DNA of 64,000 nucleotides from Mycobacterium decipiens (GTDB lineage: Bacteria > Actinomycetota > Actinomycetes > Mycobacteriales > Mycobacteriaceae). Below, in pieces: positions 47,298 through 59,308 of this stretch (position 1 is the stretch's first letter; every line of letters begins with the position of its first letter). A program made the translations under genes and the position numbers. The notes under the pieces are model-generated. The model ran no database searches, was not told the DNA's origin, and worked only from the letters and a program-made list of their open reading frames with translations. The DNA is taken from the NCBI RefSeq assembly GCF_963853665.1, contig NZ_OY970459.1:930001-994000 (forward strand). Direction: 5' to 3'.

Positions 47298-48709
47298 CGA
47301 CCCAGGCCCGACTTCCTGACGGGTTCGCTGTTCAGGTCGACCGTCGGGTACGGGTGCTCGGTGATGGCTCGGCCCTACTCGGTGGCTCACCGACCCGGTT
47401 GCTGCGGTTGGCTCCCACCGCACGCGGCATGCTCTGTGACGGCCGACTCAAGGTCCGCGACGAGGTCAGCGCACAGCTGGCCCGCACCTTGCTGGACGCC
47501 ACGGTGGCGCATCCACGGCCCGCGAGCGGTCCGTCGCATCGTGATGTCACCGTTGTTATACCGGTCCGGAACAACGCATCTGGCCTGCGGCGGTTGGTGA
47601 CCTCATTGCGCGGACTACGCGTCATCGTGGTCGACGACGGTTCATCGTGTGCGGTCGAGCGCGACGACTTTGCCGGCGCGCACTGTGACATCGAAGTGCT
47701 GCACCACACCCGCAGCAAGGGGCCGGCAGCCGCCCGTAACACCGGGCTGGCGGCCTGCAGCACCGACTTCGTGGCGTTCCTGGATTCCGACGTGACGCCG
47801 CGGCGTGGCTGGCTCGAGTCCTTGCTCGGCCACTTCTGTGATCCCACCGTCGCACTTGTCGCACCCCGTATCGTCGGTCTGGCGCAAGGCGAAAATCTGG
47901 TAGCTCGCTACGAGGCGGTGCACTCGTCGTTGGACCTTGGCCAGCGGGAAGCGCCGGTATTGCCGCACAGTACGGTTTCCTACGTCCCGAGCGCCGCTAT
48001 CGTTTGCCGGAGTGCAGCCATCCGTGCCGTCGGCGGCTTCGACGAGACCCTGCAGGCCGGGGAGGATGTCGATCTGTGCTGGCGGCTCATCGAGGCCGGC
48101 GCCCGGTTGCGCTACGAGCCGATTGCGCTGGTCGCCCACGATCATCGGATCCAATTGCGGGACTGGATCGCGCGCAAGGCGTTCTACGGCGGCTCGGCGG
48201 CTCCGCTAGCTGTGCGGCACCCCGACAAAACTGCACCGTTGGTGATTTCCGGCTGGGCGCTGATGGCTTGGATCCTCATGGCGATCGGTACCGGCATCGC
48301 TCAGTTGGCCTCGCTGGCGATCGCGGTGCTGACCGGTCGCCGGATCGCCAGGGCCATGCGCAGCGCGCAGACGTCGTTCTTGGATGTGCTAGCGGTCGCC
48401 ACCCGCGGGCTGTGGTCGGCGGCGCTGCAGCTAGCGTCGGCCATTTGTCGGCACTATTGGCCACTGGCATTGCTCGCGGCCATACTGTCGCGCCACTGTA
48501 GGCGGGTCGTGTTGATCGCGGCGGTCGTGGACGGTGTGGTGGACTGGCTGCGCCGTAGGGAGGGCGCCGATGGCGATGCCGAACCGATTGGGCTGCTGAC
48601 CTATCTGTTGCTCAAGCGGGTGGACGACCTGGCCTATGGCGTCGGCCTGTGGTACGGCGTGGTGCGCGAACGGAACATCGGCGCGCTCAAACCACAGATT
48701 CGTACCTAG
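47294..48709 (+). CDS. mftF: Mycofactocin glycosyltransferase MftF
   Basis: 471 residues from ATG 47294, overlapping the mftE stop (ATGA). GT2-family: [20 protein letters not shown] nucleotide motif, [23 protein letters not shown] (DxD) and [19 protein letters not shown]. Hydrophobic helices near residues 320-350 and 385-430 anchor it in the membrane. It adds the oligoglucose chain to premycofactocin. The upstream in-frame ATG at 47264 lies inside mftE and is not used. Confidence 0.93.
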   Translation: MTTQARLPDGFAVQVDRRVRVLGDGSALLGGSPTRLLRLAPTARGMLCDGRLKVRDEVSAQLARTLLDATVAHPRPASGPSHRDVTVVIPVRNNASGLRRLVTSLRGLRVIVVDDGSSCAVERDDFAGAHCDIEVLHHTRSKGPAAARNTGLAACSTDFVAFLDSDVTPRRGWLESLLGHFCDPTVALVAPRIVGLAQGENLVARYEAVHSSLDLGQREAPVLPHSTVSYVPSAAIVCRSAAIRAVGGFDETLQAGEDVDLCWRLIEAGARLRYEPIALVAHDHRIQLRDWIARKAFYGGSAAPLAVRHPDKTAPLVISGWALMAWILMAIGTGIAQLASLAIAVLTGRRIARAMRSAQTSFLDVLAVATRGLWSAALQLASAICRHYWPLALLAAILSRHCRRVVLIAAVVDGVVDWLRRREGADGDAEPIGLLTYLLLKRVDDLAYGVGLWYGVVRERNIGALKPQIRT

Positions 48710-48717
48710 CCGCCGCC

Positions 48718-50157
48718 TTGACCGCAGCGGCCGGGCACAGCGATGTGCTGATCGTCGGTGCCGGAAGTGCTGGATCGGTTGTCGCCGAGCGCCTTTCCGC
48801 CGATCCCGGCTGCGTGGTGACCGTACTCGATGCCGGCCCCGGACTCGACGATCCAGGGTGGTTGGCCCAGACCGCGAATGGCTTGCAACTGCCCATCGGC
48901 GCGGGCAGCCCACTGGTCGAGCGCTATTTGACGAAGCTAACCGATCGGCCGGTTCGCCAGTCGCCAATCGTGCGTGGCGTGACGGTCGGCGGTTCCGGCG
49001 CAGTCAACGGCGGCTACTTCTGCCGCGGGCTGCCGGGGGAGTTCGACCGTGCCGCGATACCCGGCTGGGCATGGTCTGATGTCCTCAACCACTTCCGGGC
49101 TATCGAGACAGACCTGGATTTCGACGGCCCGGCCCACGGCAACAGCGGCCCCATACCGGTTCGTCGAACACACGACATGACAGGTACCACCGAAGTTTTC
49201 GTAGCCGCAACCCTGCGTGCGGGCTTTACCTGGATCGCCGACCTCAACGATGTTGGGCCCGAAATGCCTTCGGGTGTAGGCGCGGTCCCGCTCAACATCA
49301 TCGACGGTGTACGCACCAGCTCAGCGGCGGGCTATCTGATGCCCGCGTTGAGCCGACCCAATCTGACACTGCTGGCACAGACGCGGGCGGTGCGGTTGCG
49401 CTTTTCTGCCACCACCGCAGTGGGCGTCGACGCGATCGGCCCGGAAGGCCCAACCACGCTGACTGCCGACCGAATCGTATTGTGCGCCGGAGCCATTCAG
49501 TCGGCGCATCTGCTAATGCTGTCGGGCGTCGGTGCGGAGCCAGTATTGCGGGCCGCCGGAGTGGAAGTGGTGGCGGCGCTGCCGGTTGGGATGGGATGCA
49601 GCGACCACCCGGAGTGGGTGATGCCGACCAGCTGGGCGGTGGCTGTGGATCGGCCAGTGTTGGAGGTGGTGTTGAGCACCGCTGATGGCATCGAGATCCG
49701 GCCGTACACAGGCGGTTTCGTTGCGATGACCGGCGACGGTACCGCCGGGCATCGTGACTGGCCGCATATCGGGGTCGCCCTCATGCGGCCGCGGGCACGT
49801 GGACGCATCACGTTGGTATCGCCAAATCCACAGGTGCCGGCGCACATCGAGCATCGCTACGACAGCGAGCCGGCGGACGTCGTGGCGTTGCGTCAAGGTA
49901 GCGAGCTGGCCCGCGAATTATGCGGTGCCGCAACGCGCATCGGCCCAGCGGTGTGGTCGACATCGCAGCACCTGTGCGGTAGCGCTCCGATGGGCACCGA
50001 GGGCGACCCGCGCGCCGTCGTTGACCATCGGTGTCGGGTCCGGGGCATCGAGAACCTGTGGGTGATCGACGGATCTATCCTGCCGTCGATCACCAGCCGC
50101 GGTCCGCACGCGACCATTGTGATGCTGGCTCATCGCGCCGCGGAATTCGTCCAGTGA
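48718..50157 (+). CDS. mftG: Mycofactocin dehydrogenase MftG (GMC oxidoreductase)
   Basis: 479 residues from TTG 48718, equal in length to Rv0697. FAD motif VLIVGAGSAGSVVAERL, VGGSGAVNGGYFCRGLP, LCAGAIQSAHLLMLSGVG and the C-terminal STSQHLCGSAPMGTE with the active-site His region. GMC flavoenzymes oxidise alcohols; MftG is thought to reoxidise mycofactocinol toward the respiratory chain. Starts 9 bp after mftF. Convergent with a GH76-like gene, 3 bp away. Confidence 0.9.
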   Translation: MTAAAGHSDVLIVGAGSAGSVVAERLSADPGCVVTVLDAGPGLDDPGWLAQTANGLQLPIGAGSPLVERYLTKLTDRPVRQSPIVRGVTVGGSGAVNGGYFCRGLPGEFDRAAIPGWAWSDVLNHFRAIETDLDFDGPAHGNSGPIPVRRTHDMTGTTEVFVAATLRAGFTWIADLNDVGPEMPSGVGAVPLNIIDGVRTSSAAGYLMPALSRPNLTLLAQTRAVRLRFSATTAVGVDAIGPEGPTTLTADRIVLCAGAIQSAHLLMLSGVGAEPVLRAAGVEVVAALPVGMGCSDHPEWVMPTSWAVAVDRPVLEVVLSTADGIEIRPYTGGFVAMTGDGTAGHRDWPHIGVALMRPRARGRITLVSPNPQVPAHIEHRYDSEPADVVALRQGSELARELCGAATRIGPAVWSTSQHLCGSAPMGTEGDPRAVVDHRCRVRGIENLWVIDGSILPSITSRGPHATIVMLAHRAAEFVQ

Positions 50158-50160
50158 TGG

Positions 50161-51288
50161 TCAGTGTGCCTGGGCCGCGGACTGGCCATCGATGGGCTGG
50201 TTCTTCAGCCATGGCAAGGTGCCATTGATCGCACTCAACCCAGCAGCGTGCAAGACGGCATTCGCGGTATCCGGGCGATAGATCCAATTGGTTGGCTCCG
50301 GCAGTTCGGCGTTCCAATAGTATGGAAAAATTCCGTCGCTACCCTGTCGATTCTTCCACACCGCTTGAGCATTCAGCTTGATATGGTCATCGTATGTCGG
50401 CAGGGGTTGATTTTGGAGATCGTCATTCACGTAGGAAAGATGGCGCATCAATGTACCCTTGCCACAAGCATAGTCAAGTCGGAAATCAGTGAACGGCGCC
50501 AGATCCTCATGCAACACCCCGGTTGACGTCTTTTGACCTACTTGAACGGCGTTGATGACTTTAAGGGCCTTGGGTTTGTCCAAATAACCGGTCGTACCCT
50601 GCTGGTTAAAATAGCAGCAGCCGGCAAACAAGCCCTGATCGCCAAGCCATGTCCAGCTAGGATTTGTCGTATTGGGCAATCCCAGAAAGCGCTCGTATAC
50701 CAAGCCCGAACTATTCAAGAGAATGCTTTGATCCAGGGCCTGTCGGAAGAAACTATTGCCATTTGCGTTGGGGTCGCGATAGTGGTCACCAAAATTTCCA
50801 TAGAGTGCTGAACTTAGGTACCAATAGAGCTCGTTCGTAACACGGTTTCGCCCCGCTAGCAGCACATCCGGAGTCTTTGCAGTGTTTGGTATGCCACCCG
50901 TTATGGTGTAGGTCGTACCTTCCTTTGTCCAGGTGATTGCGGTCGGGTCCCAAGAAGCGTTGAGCGCCTCCCAACAGTTCTTGGCGTTGTCGGCGAGTTC
51001 CGTTTTCCTATCTGCGTCATAGCCGAGTTGGTCAGGAGATAGGTATGTCCGTAAAAACGCCAATCCCCACCATCCGTGGTCATCCACCCAGTAGCCGTAC
51101 GTGTTACCCCATCCCCTCGGATTAGCGGTGTCCGTTATATTTTCGTAAAAATAGGCCAGTGCGTCCGTGCCTATACCGTAGGTATCCTTTAGCTGGAGCT
51201 TCCACATGCTGTCCAAAGCGGTGCGGAAGAGGTTTCCGGCCATCCAGAAGCAGCCACCGCCGGTGCAGTTTTGCGGCCACGCCGGCAA
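50161..51288 (-). pseudogene. GH76-like glycoside hydrolase, 5'-truncated
   Basis: 375 residues as read from TTG 51288. WVDDHGWWGLAFLRTY carries the Asp-Asp pair of the catalytic site of GH76 alpha-1,6-mannanases. LYWYLSSALY and GCCYFNQQG and LDYACGKGTLMRHLSYVNDD are also visible. The reading continues open to 51345 with sensible sequence (FWLTKHFGTIGPVSSLPAWP) but meets a stop at 51346-51348 with no start or signal peptide. An exported mannanase should have one, so the 5' end is missing. Its GC content is visibly lower than its neighbours, suggesting transfer. It may still be translated as a shortened product. Confidence 0.6.
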
Positions 51289-51528
51289 ACTCGAAACTGG
51301 CCCGATTGTCCCGAAATGTTTTGTCAGCCAGAAGCGTCGGTGAGGTCAACGGTCCCCCCGGTGGCGGCCGGCAGGTTCACGCGCGCGCTGGGTCCGGAGG
51401 GCACGCGGCCGGTGGGGTTTCGCGCCAGGTGAGCCGATTGGTTGTCGGGCTCGGCCGATCTTGGCAACTTTCCTCAGAGCGGGGCCGCGATGACCTGTTG
51501 CGCGGTCAAGGGACCCGATGGAGGCGAT

Positions 51529-52989
51529 ATGGCAGGTTCCGACATCCTGGACCAGATCGAGTTGGGCAAAGGCCTGCGACAGCGACACATGAACTTGATT
51601 GCCCTGGGCGGGGCCATCGGGGCGGGCCTGTTCGTCGGCAGCGGGGTGGTGATCGGCGACACCGGACCCGCGGCGGTCGTTTCCTTCCTAATCGGCGGCC
51701 TGATCACGATGTTGATCATGCGGATGCTCGCCGAGATGGCAGCGGCCCAACCGGTGGTCGGGTCCTTCTACGTCTACGCGCGTCAGGCGTTGGGCCCGCG
51801 CGCAGGATTCGTGACCGGCTGGATGTATTGGTACTTCTTTGTTGTCGTGGTGGCCGTGGAAACGGTCGCCGGCGGCCGCATTGTGCAGTTGTGGGTGCCG
51901 GCGATTCCGCTGTGGATGCTTAGTCTTGTTCTATTGCTGGCGCTGACTGCGACCAATCTGGTATCGGTCCGATCGTTCGGCGAATTCGAATATTGGTTCT
52001 CATCTATCAAGGTGATCGCCATCGTCGTCTTTCTTGGTCTGGGCTTGTTGTGGGTCATGGGCCTGTGGCCGGCTGCCACACCGGGATTGGCCAAGCTCGT
52101 CGACTACGGCGGTTTCGCGCCCATGGGTTGGGCCGCGGTGTTGGCGTCCGTGGTGCCCTGTGTCGCGTTCTATACCGGCGCCGAGATCGTCACGGTGGCC
52201 GCCGCGGAGTCCGCCGAGCCCGAACGTTCGGTTTCTCGCGCGATGAGATCGATCGTTGCGCGGATCATCGCCTTCTACGTCGGGTCGGTTCTGGTCGTGG
52301 TCGCCGTGGTGCCATGGAGCACCAAAAGCGTTGGTGTGAGCCCGTATGCCTCGGCGCTCTCGGTCATAGGCATTCCCGGCGTTGCGACGATCATGAATGC
52401 CGTTGTTCTCACGGCGGTCTTGTCTTGTCTGAATTCGGCGTTGTACGCCACGTCGCGTATGGCGTTTGCACTGACCAGCCACGGCGACGGACCGCGCTTC
52501 TTCACCAAACTGTCCCGCAGCGGCGTACCGCGGCGAGCGATCATCTTGGGCACCACGGTCGGCTACGCATCGGTCGTCGCGACCTACATCTGGGGCGACG
52601 TGGTGTTCGAGTATCTGGTCAATTCCTATGGCGCGGTGGCGCTATTCGTTTACCTGATCATCGCGATCTCGCAGGTGGTCCTGCGTCGCCGTGCCGACCG
52701 GCGGGACCCCGGTGGGCTGCGACTCAAGATGTGGCTGTTCCCGTGGTTGAGTTACGCCACCATTGCCCTGATGGCCACCGTGATTCTTGCGATGGCATTT
52801 CTGTCCGCGACCCGGTCACAGTTCGTCATGAGCGGCGTGACGCTAGTCGTCATCATGACCGCATACGAGGTCCGCCGCAGACGCAAAGTCACGGTCGGCG
52901 GAAGCCCGACGTCCGGCGCGGCGTTTCCGCCAAAGTCAGCTGCGCGCCAGCGCCTAGGGATGGGTAACCAGAGGTGTTCGACGGCTTAA
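51529..52989 (+). CDS. APC-family amino-acid permease
   Basis: 486 residues from ATG 51529, with GGAGG five bases upstream. NLIALGGAIGAGLFVGSG is the first-helix motif of the AAT subfamily (GabP, AnsP, CycA, ProY). VGSFYVYARQALGPRAGFVTG and TGAEIVTVAAAESAEPERSV are also typical. Twelve hydrophobic helices. Amino-acid import is expected; the specific substrate is not clear. The longer frame from 51442 has no ribosome site. It neighbours the truncated GH76 gene and is not part of the mft set by strand spacing. Confidence 0.82.
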   Translation: MAGSDILDQIELGKGLRQRHMNLIALGGAIGAGLFVGSGVVIGDTGPAAVVSFLIGGLITMLIMRMLAEMAAAQPVVGSFYVYARQALGPRAGFVTGWMYWYFFVVVVAVETVAGGRIVQLWVPAIPLWMLSLVLLLALTATNLVSVRSFGEFEYWFSSIKVIAIVVFLGLGLLWVMGLWPAATPGLAKLVDYGGFAPMGWAAVLASVVPCVAFYTGAEIVTVAAAESAEPERSVSRAMRSIVARIIAFYVGSVLVVVAVVPWSTKSVGVSPYASALSVIGIPGVATIMNAVVLTAVLSCLNSALYATSRMAFALTSHGDGPRFFTKLSRSGVPRRAIILGTTVGYASVVATYIWGDVVFEYLVNSYGAVALFVYLIIAISQVVLRRRADRRDPGGLRLKMWLFPWLSYATIALMATVILAMAFLSATRSQFVMSGVTLVVIMTAYEVRRRRKVTVGGSPTSGAAFPPKSAARQRLGMGNQRCSTA

Positions 52990-53081
52990 TCGCTGGGTTT
53001 GAATACCTGCCGATTTGAAATCGTGACGGCGCCTCTCAGCCGGGCCACCATGGGCACGTAGCAGCAAGGAGAACTGGTTGT

Positions 53082-54257
53082 ATGGCACTGTCTTTCCATT
53101 GGTTCCTGCCCACATATGGAGATTCACGTGGCCTGGTCGCGGGTGGGCACGGCCTACCGATGTCGGGTAATCGGCCCGCAACTCTGCGCTATTTGAACCA
53201 AATCGGGGCTGCGGCCGAAGGCAACGGCTTCGAGGCCGTCTTGACGCCAGCCGGGTTGTGGTGCGAGGACGCGTGGTTGACCACGGCAATGCTGGTCGGG
53301 ACAACCGAAACCCTGAAATTTTTGGTGGCGCTCCGTCCCGGACTGATCAGCCCGACCCTGGCCGCGCAGATGGCCACGACCTTTCAGCGCCAGTCGGGAG
53401 GGCGGCTGCTGCTTAACGTTGTGACCGGCGGGGAGGCCCATGAGCAGCGGGCCTACGGCGACTTTCTGGACAAGGAACAGCGCTACGTACGCACCGGCGA
53501 ATTTCTTCATGTCCTCCGCCAGCTGTGGAGCTCCGCCGAACCGGTCACCTTCGAAGGCGAGTACATCCACGTTCGCGGGGCCCGGCTGGGCCACCCACCC
53601 GACCCGCCGCCACCGGTTTTCTTCGGCGGCTCGTCGGCAAGCGCCGGGACGGTGGCCGCTCGCTTCGCCGACACGTATCTGACCTGGGGCGAACCCCTCA
53701 TCGCCGTCGGGAAGAAGATCGATTGGATACGAGGTCTGGCAGCGGACCACGGTAGGGTCCTGTCATACGGGCTACGCATCCACGTGATCACCCGAGACAC
53801 CGCCGCAGAGGCATGGGGTGTGGCGGACCGGCTCTTGGCCGGAATCGATCCCGCCGACATCGAACGCATGCAAGCCAACCTGGCACGCAGCGAGTCCGAG
53901 GGGCAGCGACGGATGGGCGAGCTACACAATGGTGCCCTCGATCAACTCGAGATCGCGCCGAATCTGTGGGCGGGGGTGGGGCTCGTCCGTGGGGGAGCGG
54001 GCACCGCGCTCGTGGGCTCGCACGACGAGGTTGCCGAGCGCATCGTCGAGTATGCCCGCCTCGGGATCACCCATTTCATCTTGTCCGGATACCCACATCT
54101 GGAAGAGGCGTACTGGTTTGGTGAGGGCGTGTTGCCGATCCTCGAACGCCAGCGGGTATGGCATCGTCCCCACCGTTGTGGCCTCCCGCCGCCCGTGCCG
54201 CCAGCTGCCCACTCGCCCAGCACCTGCCCGGGCCACACGGTGATCGGGTCAGGGTAG
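53082..54257 (+). CDS. LLM-class FMNH2-dependent monooxygenase (SsuD-like)
   Basis: 391 residues. Start ATG with AAGGAG 10 bases upstream. FHWFLPTYGDSRG, MATTFQRQSGGRLLLNVVTG, EGEYIHVRGARLG, FFGGSSASAGTVAARFADTY and HFILSGYPHLEEAYWFGEGV match alkanesulfonate monooxygenase SsuD. These enzymes release sulfite from alkanesulfonates using reduced FMN from a separate reductase. No reductase or sulfonate transporter is adjacent. The last about 30 residues are Pro/His-rich and not part of the fold. Confidence 0.83.
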   Translation: MALSFHWFLPTYGDSRGLVAGGHGLPMSGNRPATLRYLNQIGAAAEGNGFEAVLTPAGLWCEDAWLTTAMLVGTTETLKFLVALRPGLISPTLAAQMATTFQRQSGGRLLLNVVTGGEAHEQRAYGDFLDKEQRYVRTGEFLHVLRQLWSSAEPVTFEGEYIHVRGARLGHPPDPPPPVFFGGSSASAGTVAARFADTYLTWGEPLIAVGKKIDWIRGLAADHGRVLSYGLRIHVITRDTAAEAWGVADRLLAGIDPADIERMQANLARSESEGQRRMGELHNGALDQLEIAPNLWAGVGLVRGGAGTALVGSHDEVAERIVEYARLGITHFILSGYPHLEEAYWFGEGVLPILERQRVWHRPHRCGLPPPVPPAAHSPSTCPGHTVIGSG

Positions 54258-54277
54258 CCGCCGGGGCCACCTGGGAT

Positions 54278-54306
54278 TTGGCCGAAGCGCTGATCTGGGG
54301 CATACT
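54278..54306 (+). promoter_or_regulatory. Promoter of the S10 operon
   Basis: TTGGCC (54278-54283) and CATACT (54301-54306) are exactly 17 bp apart. The start near 54314 would give rpsJ a leader of about 275 nt. Confidence 0.55.
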
Positions 54307-54322
54307 ATTCAGGTTGCCCTGC

Positions 54323-54340
54323 GCCAGGTTTGCGCCTGGC
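54323..54340 (+). promoter_or_regulatory. Leader hairpin of the S10 operon
   Basis: GCCAGG-TTTGCG-CCTGGC is a perfect 6-bp stem with a 6-nt loop, just after the predicted start. It lies in the long rpsJ leader, where autogenous control by a ribosomal protein could act. Confidence 0.4.
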
Positions 54341-54587
54341 CGGGCATACGACCAGCGCCCAAACGGGCGCGTCCGGTCCCAACCTTGAAGCGCGACAAAT
54401 TTCGGCCGCGAGCAAGGCTGCGTGCGGGCGACACGCCCGAGCGCGGGGGTCGGTGAACCTACGACAGGAAAACAGCGGCGCAGTATCCGGCGCAACGCTA
54501 CAGCGGTCCTGATGGGCCGGGTTGATCGGTGCGCTGGGGCAACAGGTCCGGACACGGGCCTCAAATGGGAGATGAGGTAGGAGAAGC

Positions 54588-54893
54588 GTGGCGGGACAGA
54601 AGATCCGCATCAGGCTGAAGGCCTACGACCATGAGGCTATTGACGCGTCGGCGCGCAAGATCGTCGAGACCGTTGTCCGCACCGGCGCCAGCGTCGTCGG
54701 GCCGGTGCCGTTGCCGACCGAGAAGAACGTGTATTGCGTCATCCGCTCACCGCACAAGTACAAGGACTCGCGGGAGCACTTCGAGATGCGCACTCACAAG
54801 CGGTTGATCGACATCATCGATCCGACCCCGAAGACCGTTGACGCGCTGATGCGCATCGACCTTCCGGCCAGCGTCGACGTCAACATCCAGTAG
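54588..54893 (+). CDS. rpsJ: 30S ribosomal protein S10
   Basis: 101 residues from GTG 54588. [40 protein letters not shown] and [20 protein letters not shown] are standard. S10 (NusE) also works in transcription antitermination. First gene of the S10 operon, with a leader of about 275 nt. Confidence 0.97.
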
Positions 54894-54907
54894 GAGATTC
54901 CAGAGCA

Positions 54908-55561
54908 ATGGCACCAAAAGGCATTCTCGGTACCAAGCTGGGTATGACGCAGGTATTCGACGAAAACAACAGGGTGGTACCGGTGACCGTGGTCAAGGCC
55001 GGGCCCAACGTGGTAACCCGGATCCGCACGCCGGAACGCGACGGCTATAGCGCCGTGCAGCTGGCCTACGGTGAGATCAGCCCGCGCAAGGTCAACAAGC
55101 CGCTGACAGGTCAGTACACCGCTGCCGGTGTTAACCCGCGCCGATACCTGGCCGAGCTGCGGCTGGACGATTCGGATGCGGTTACCGAGTACGAGGTCGG
55201 GCAGGAGTTGACCGCGGAGATCTTCGCCGACGGCAGCTACGTAGACGTGACCGGTACCTCCAAGGGCAAGGGCTTCGCCGGCACCATGAAGCGGCACGGC
55301 TTTCGTGGCCAGGGCGCGAGTCACGGCGCCCAGGCGGTGCACCGTCGTCCGGGTTCCATCGGCGGATGCGCTACGCCCGCGCGGGTGTTCAAGGGCACCC
55401 GGATGGCCGGGCGGATGGGTAATGACCGGGTGACCGTCCAGAACCTGTTGGTACACAAGGTCGATACCGAGAACGGCGTGTTGTTGATCAAGGGCGCGGT
55501 CCCCGGTCGCACCGGTGGACTGGTCGTGGTCCGCAGTGCGATCAAACGAGGTGAGAAGTGA
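54908..55561 (+). CDS. rplC: 50S ribosomal protein L3
   Basis: 217 residues. [20 protein letters not shown] at the start, [20 protein letters not shown] and [20 protein letters not shown] in the loop that reaches the peptidyl-transferase centre. Starts 15 bp after rpsJ; its TGA overlaps the rplD ATG. Confidence 0.97.
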   Translation: MAPKGILGTKLGMTQVFDENNRVVPVTVVKAGPNVVTRIRTPERDGYSAVQLAYGEISPRKVNKPLTGQYTAAGVNPRRYLAELRLDDSDAVTEYEVGQELTAEIFADGSYVDVTGTSKGKGFAGTMKRHGFRGQGASHGAQAVHRRPGSIGGCATPARVFKGTRMAGRMGNDRVTVQNLLVHKVDTENGVLLIKGAVPGRTGGLVVVRSAIKRGEK

Positions 55562-56247
55562 TGGCTGCGCAAAAGGCCCAGAAGATCCTGGAAATTCAAG
55601 TCAAGACGCCGGCCGGCAAGGTCGAGGGGTCCATCGAGCTGCCGGCCGAGTTGTTCGACGCCCCGGCCAACATCGCGCTGATGCACCAGGTGGTCACCGC
55701 ACAACGGGCGGCGGCGCGCCAGGGCACGCACTCGACCAAGACCCGCGGCGAGGTCAGCGGCGGTGGCCGCAAGCCCTACCGGCAGAAGGGGACCGGTCGG
55801 GCCCGGCAGGGCTCGACGCGGGCCCCACAGTTCACCGGTGGTGGCGTCGTGCACGGTCCCAAGCCGCGCGACTACAGCCAGCGCACTCCCAAGAAGATGA
55901 TCGCCGCGGCGCTGCGCGGGGCGCTTTCCGACCGGGCCCGCAACGGGCGCATCCACGCGGTCACCGAGCTGGTGGAGGGTCAGAGCCCGTCGACCAAGAG
56001 CGCCAAGGCATTTCTGGCCACGCTGACCGAACGCAAGCAAGTGCTGGTGGTCATCGGGCGCAGCGACGAGGCCGGGGCCAAAAGCGTGCGCAATCTGCCG
56101 GGCGTGCACATCCTGGCGCCGGACCAGCTCAACACCTACGACGTGTTGCGCGCCGACGACGTGGTGTTCAGCGTTGAGGCGCTGGGCGCCTACATAGTCG
56201 CTAACACAGCCGCCAATACGGATACTCCCGAGGAGGTAACGGCGTAG
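55561..56247 (+). CDS. rplD: 50S ribosomal protein L4
   Basis: 228 residues from ATG 55561; a GTG directly before would add one residue. [20 protein letters not shown] and [20 protein letters not shown] form the extended loop that lines the exit tunnel. In many bacteria L4 represses its own operon; a leader long enough for that exists here. The stop is adjacent to rplW. Confidence 0.96.
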   Translation: MAAQKAQKILEIQVKTPAGKVEGSIELPAELFDAPANIALMHQVVTAQRAAARQGTHSTKTRGEVSGGGRKPYRQKGTGRARQGSTRAPQFTGGGVVHGPKPRDYSQRTPKKMIAAALRGALSDRARNGRIHAVTELVEGQSPSTKSAKAFLATLTERKQVLVVIGRSDEAGAKSVRNLPGVHILAPDQLNTYDVLRADDVVFSVEALGAYIVANTAANTDTPEEVTA

Positions 56248-56550
56248 ATGGCGACCATCACTGACCCCCGCGACATCATCTTGGCCCCGGTCATTTCGGA
56301 GAAGTCCTACGCGCTGCTCGACGAGAACGTCTACACATTCGTGGTGCACCCCGATTCGAACAAGACGCAGATCAAGATCGCTGTCGAGAAGATCTTTGCC
56401 GTCAAGGTCGCATCGGTGAACACCGCGAACCGGCAGGGCAAGCGCAAACGCACGCGGACCGGATACGGCAAGCGCAAGAGCACAAAGCGCGCCATCGTAA
56501 CCCTGGCGCCGGGCAGCAAGCCGATCGACCTGTTCGGAGCACCGGCCTAG
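56248..56550 (+). CDS. rplW: 50S ribosomal protein L23
   Basis: 100 residues, starting directly after rpl[40 protein letters not shown] and [11 protein letters not shown] are typical. L23 borders the tunnel exit and docks trigger factor and SRP. An 84-bp gap with an interspersed-type repeat follows. Confidence 0.97.
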   Translation: MATITDPRDIILAPVISEKSYALLDENVYTFVVHPDSNKTQIKIAVEKIFAVKVASVNTANRQGKRKRTRTGYGKRKSTKRAIVTLAPGSKPIDLFGAPA

Positions 56551-56551
56551 T

Positions 56552-56596
56552 CCGGCGACGATGCAGAGCGAAGCGATGAGGAGGAGCTGGGCAATT
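56552..56596 (+). repeat. Short interspersed-type repeat, copy 1
   Basis: CCGGCGACGATGC is followed by GAGGAGGAG and GGGCAATT. The same blocks in the same order and spacing recur at 57479-57527. Between them here is AGAGCGAAGCGAT. It fills the only two sizeable gaps of the early S10 operon. Confidence 0.7.
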
Positions 56597-56634
56597 CAGC
56601 TAAGCCCGAGCGCGAGAGAAAGACCTGATTAGAC

Positions 56635-57477
56635 ATGGCAATTCGCAAGTACAAGCCGACGACTCCCGGTCGTCGCGGCGCCAGCGTATCCGATTTCGCC
56701 GAGATCACCCGGTCAACCCCGGAGAAGTCGCTGGTGCGTCCGCTGCACGGTCGTGGTGGTCGCAACGCCCACGGCCGGATCACCACCCGGCACAAGGGTG
56801 GTGGGCATAAGCGTGCCTACCGGGTGATCGACTTCCGTCGCAACGACAAAGACGGTGTCAACGCCAATGTCGCGCACATTGAGTACGACCCGAACCGCAC
56901 GGCACGCATCGCGCTGCTTCACTACCTCGATGGTGAGAAGCGTTACATCATTGCGCCGAACGGGCTTTCACAGGGTGACGTGGTGGAGTCGGGCGCTAAC
57001 GCCGACATCAAGCCGGGCAATAACCTGCCCTTGCGCAATATCCCGGCGGGTACCTTGATCCACGCCGTGGAGCTCCGCCCCGGAGGTGGCGCCAAGCTTG
57101 CGCGCTCGGCCGGGTCGAGCATCCAGCTGCTCGGTAAGGAGGCCACCTACGCGTCGCTGCGCATGCCCAGCGGCGAGATCCGCCGGGTCGACGTCCGCTG
57201 CCGCGCAACGGTCGGCGAGGTGGGCAACGCCGAGCAGGCCAACATCAACTGGGGTAAGGCCGGCCGCATGCGGTGGAAGGGCAAGCGCCCGTCGGTCCGG
57301 GGTGTGGTGATGAACCCGGTCGACCACCCGCACGGCGGTGGTGAGGGTAAGACCTCCGGCGGCCGTCACCCGGTCAGCCCGTGGGGCAAGCCCGAGGGGC
57401 GTACCCGCAACCCGAACAAGTCGAGCAACAAGCTCATCGTCCGACGCCGGCGCACCGGCAAGAAGCACTCACGTTAG
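56635..57477 (+). CDS. rplB: 50S ribosomal protein L2
   Basis: 280 residues, the standard length. [20 protein letters not shown] start, [20 protein letters not shown], and the peptidyl-transferase-proximal [20 protein letters not shown] with the conserved His. Flanked by the two copies of an intergenic repeat. Confidence 0.97.
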   Translation: MAIRKYKPTTPGRRGASVSDFAEITRSTPEKSLVRPLHGRGGRNAHGRITTRHKGGGHKRAYRVIDFRRNDKDGVNANVAHIEYDPNRTARIALLHYLDGEKRYIIAPNGLSQGDVVESGANADIKPGNNLPLRNIPAGTLIHAVELRPGGGAKLARSAGSSIQLLGKEATYASLRMPSGEIRRVDVRCRATVGEVGNAEQANINWGKAGRMRWKGKRPSVRGVVMNPVDHPHGGGEGKTSGGRHPVSPWGKPEGRTRNPNKSSNKLIVRRRRTGKKHSR

Positions 57478-57478
57478 C

Positions 57479-57527
57479 CTGGCGACGATGCGCGCCGCCG
57501 AGCGGCGCGAGGAGGAGCCGGGCAATT
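57479..57527 (+). repeat. Short interspersed-type repeat, copy 2
   Basis: TGGCGACGATGC, then GAGGAGGAG and GGGCAATT, as at 56552-56596. The middle here is a hairpin (GCGCCGCCGAGCGGCGC) instead of AGAGCGAAGCGAT. The conserved ends and variable middle suggest a family of mycobacterial intergenic repeats. Confidence 0.7.
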
Positions 57528-57558
57528 AGACCTAGGAAGTTTCAGGGAGTAGCCAGCT

Positions 57559-57836
57559 ATGCCACGCAGCCTGAAGAAGGGGCCGTTCGTCGACGACCAT
57601 CTGCTCAAGAAGGTCGACACCCAGAACGAGAAGAACACCAAGCAGGTCATCAAGACCTGGTCGCGCCGGTCAACCATCATTCCGGACTTCATTGGCCACA
57701 CCTTTGCGGTGCACGACGGCCGCAAGCACGTCCCGGTGTTCGTCACCGAGTCGATGGTGGGCCACAAGCTTGGTGAGTTCGCGCCGACACGCACCTTCAA
57801 GGGCCACATCAAGGACGACCGAAAGAGCAAGCGGCG

Positions 57837-57840
<4 letters not shown>
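57559..57840 (+). CDS. rpsS: 30S ribosomal protein S19
   Basis: 93 residues. [39 protein letters not shown] and [20 protein letters not shown] are standard. S19 pairs with S13 in the 30S head. AGGGAG precedes the ATG. Stop overlaps rplV (ATGA). Confidence 0.97.
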
Positions 57841-59305
<1,465 letters not shown>

Positions 59306-59308
59306 ATC

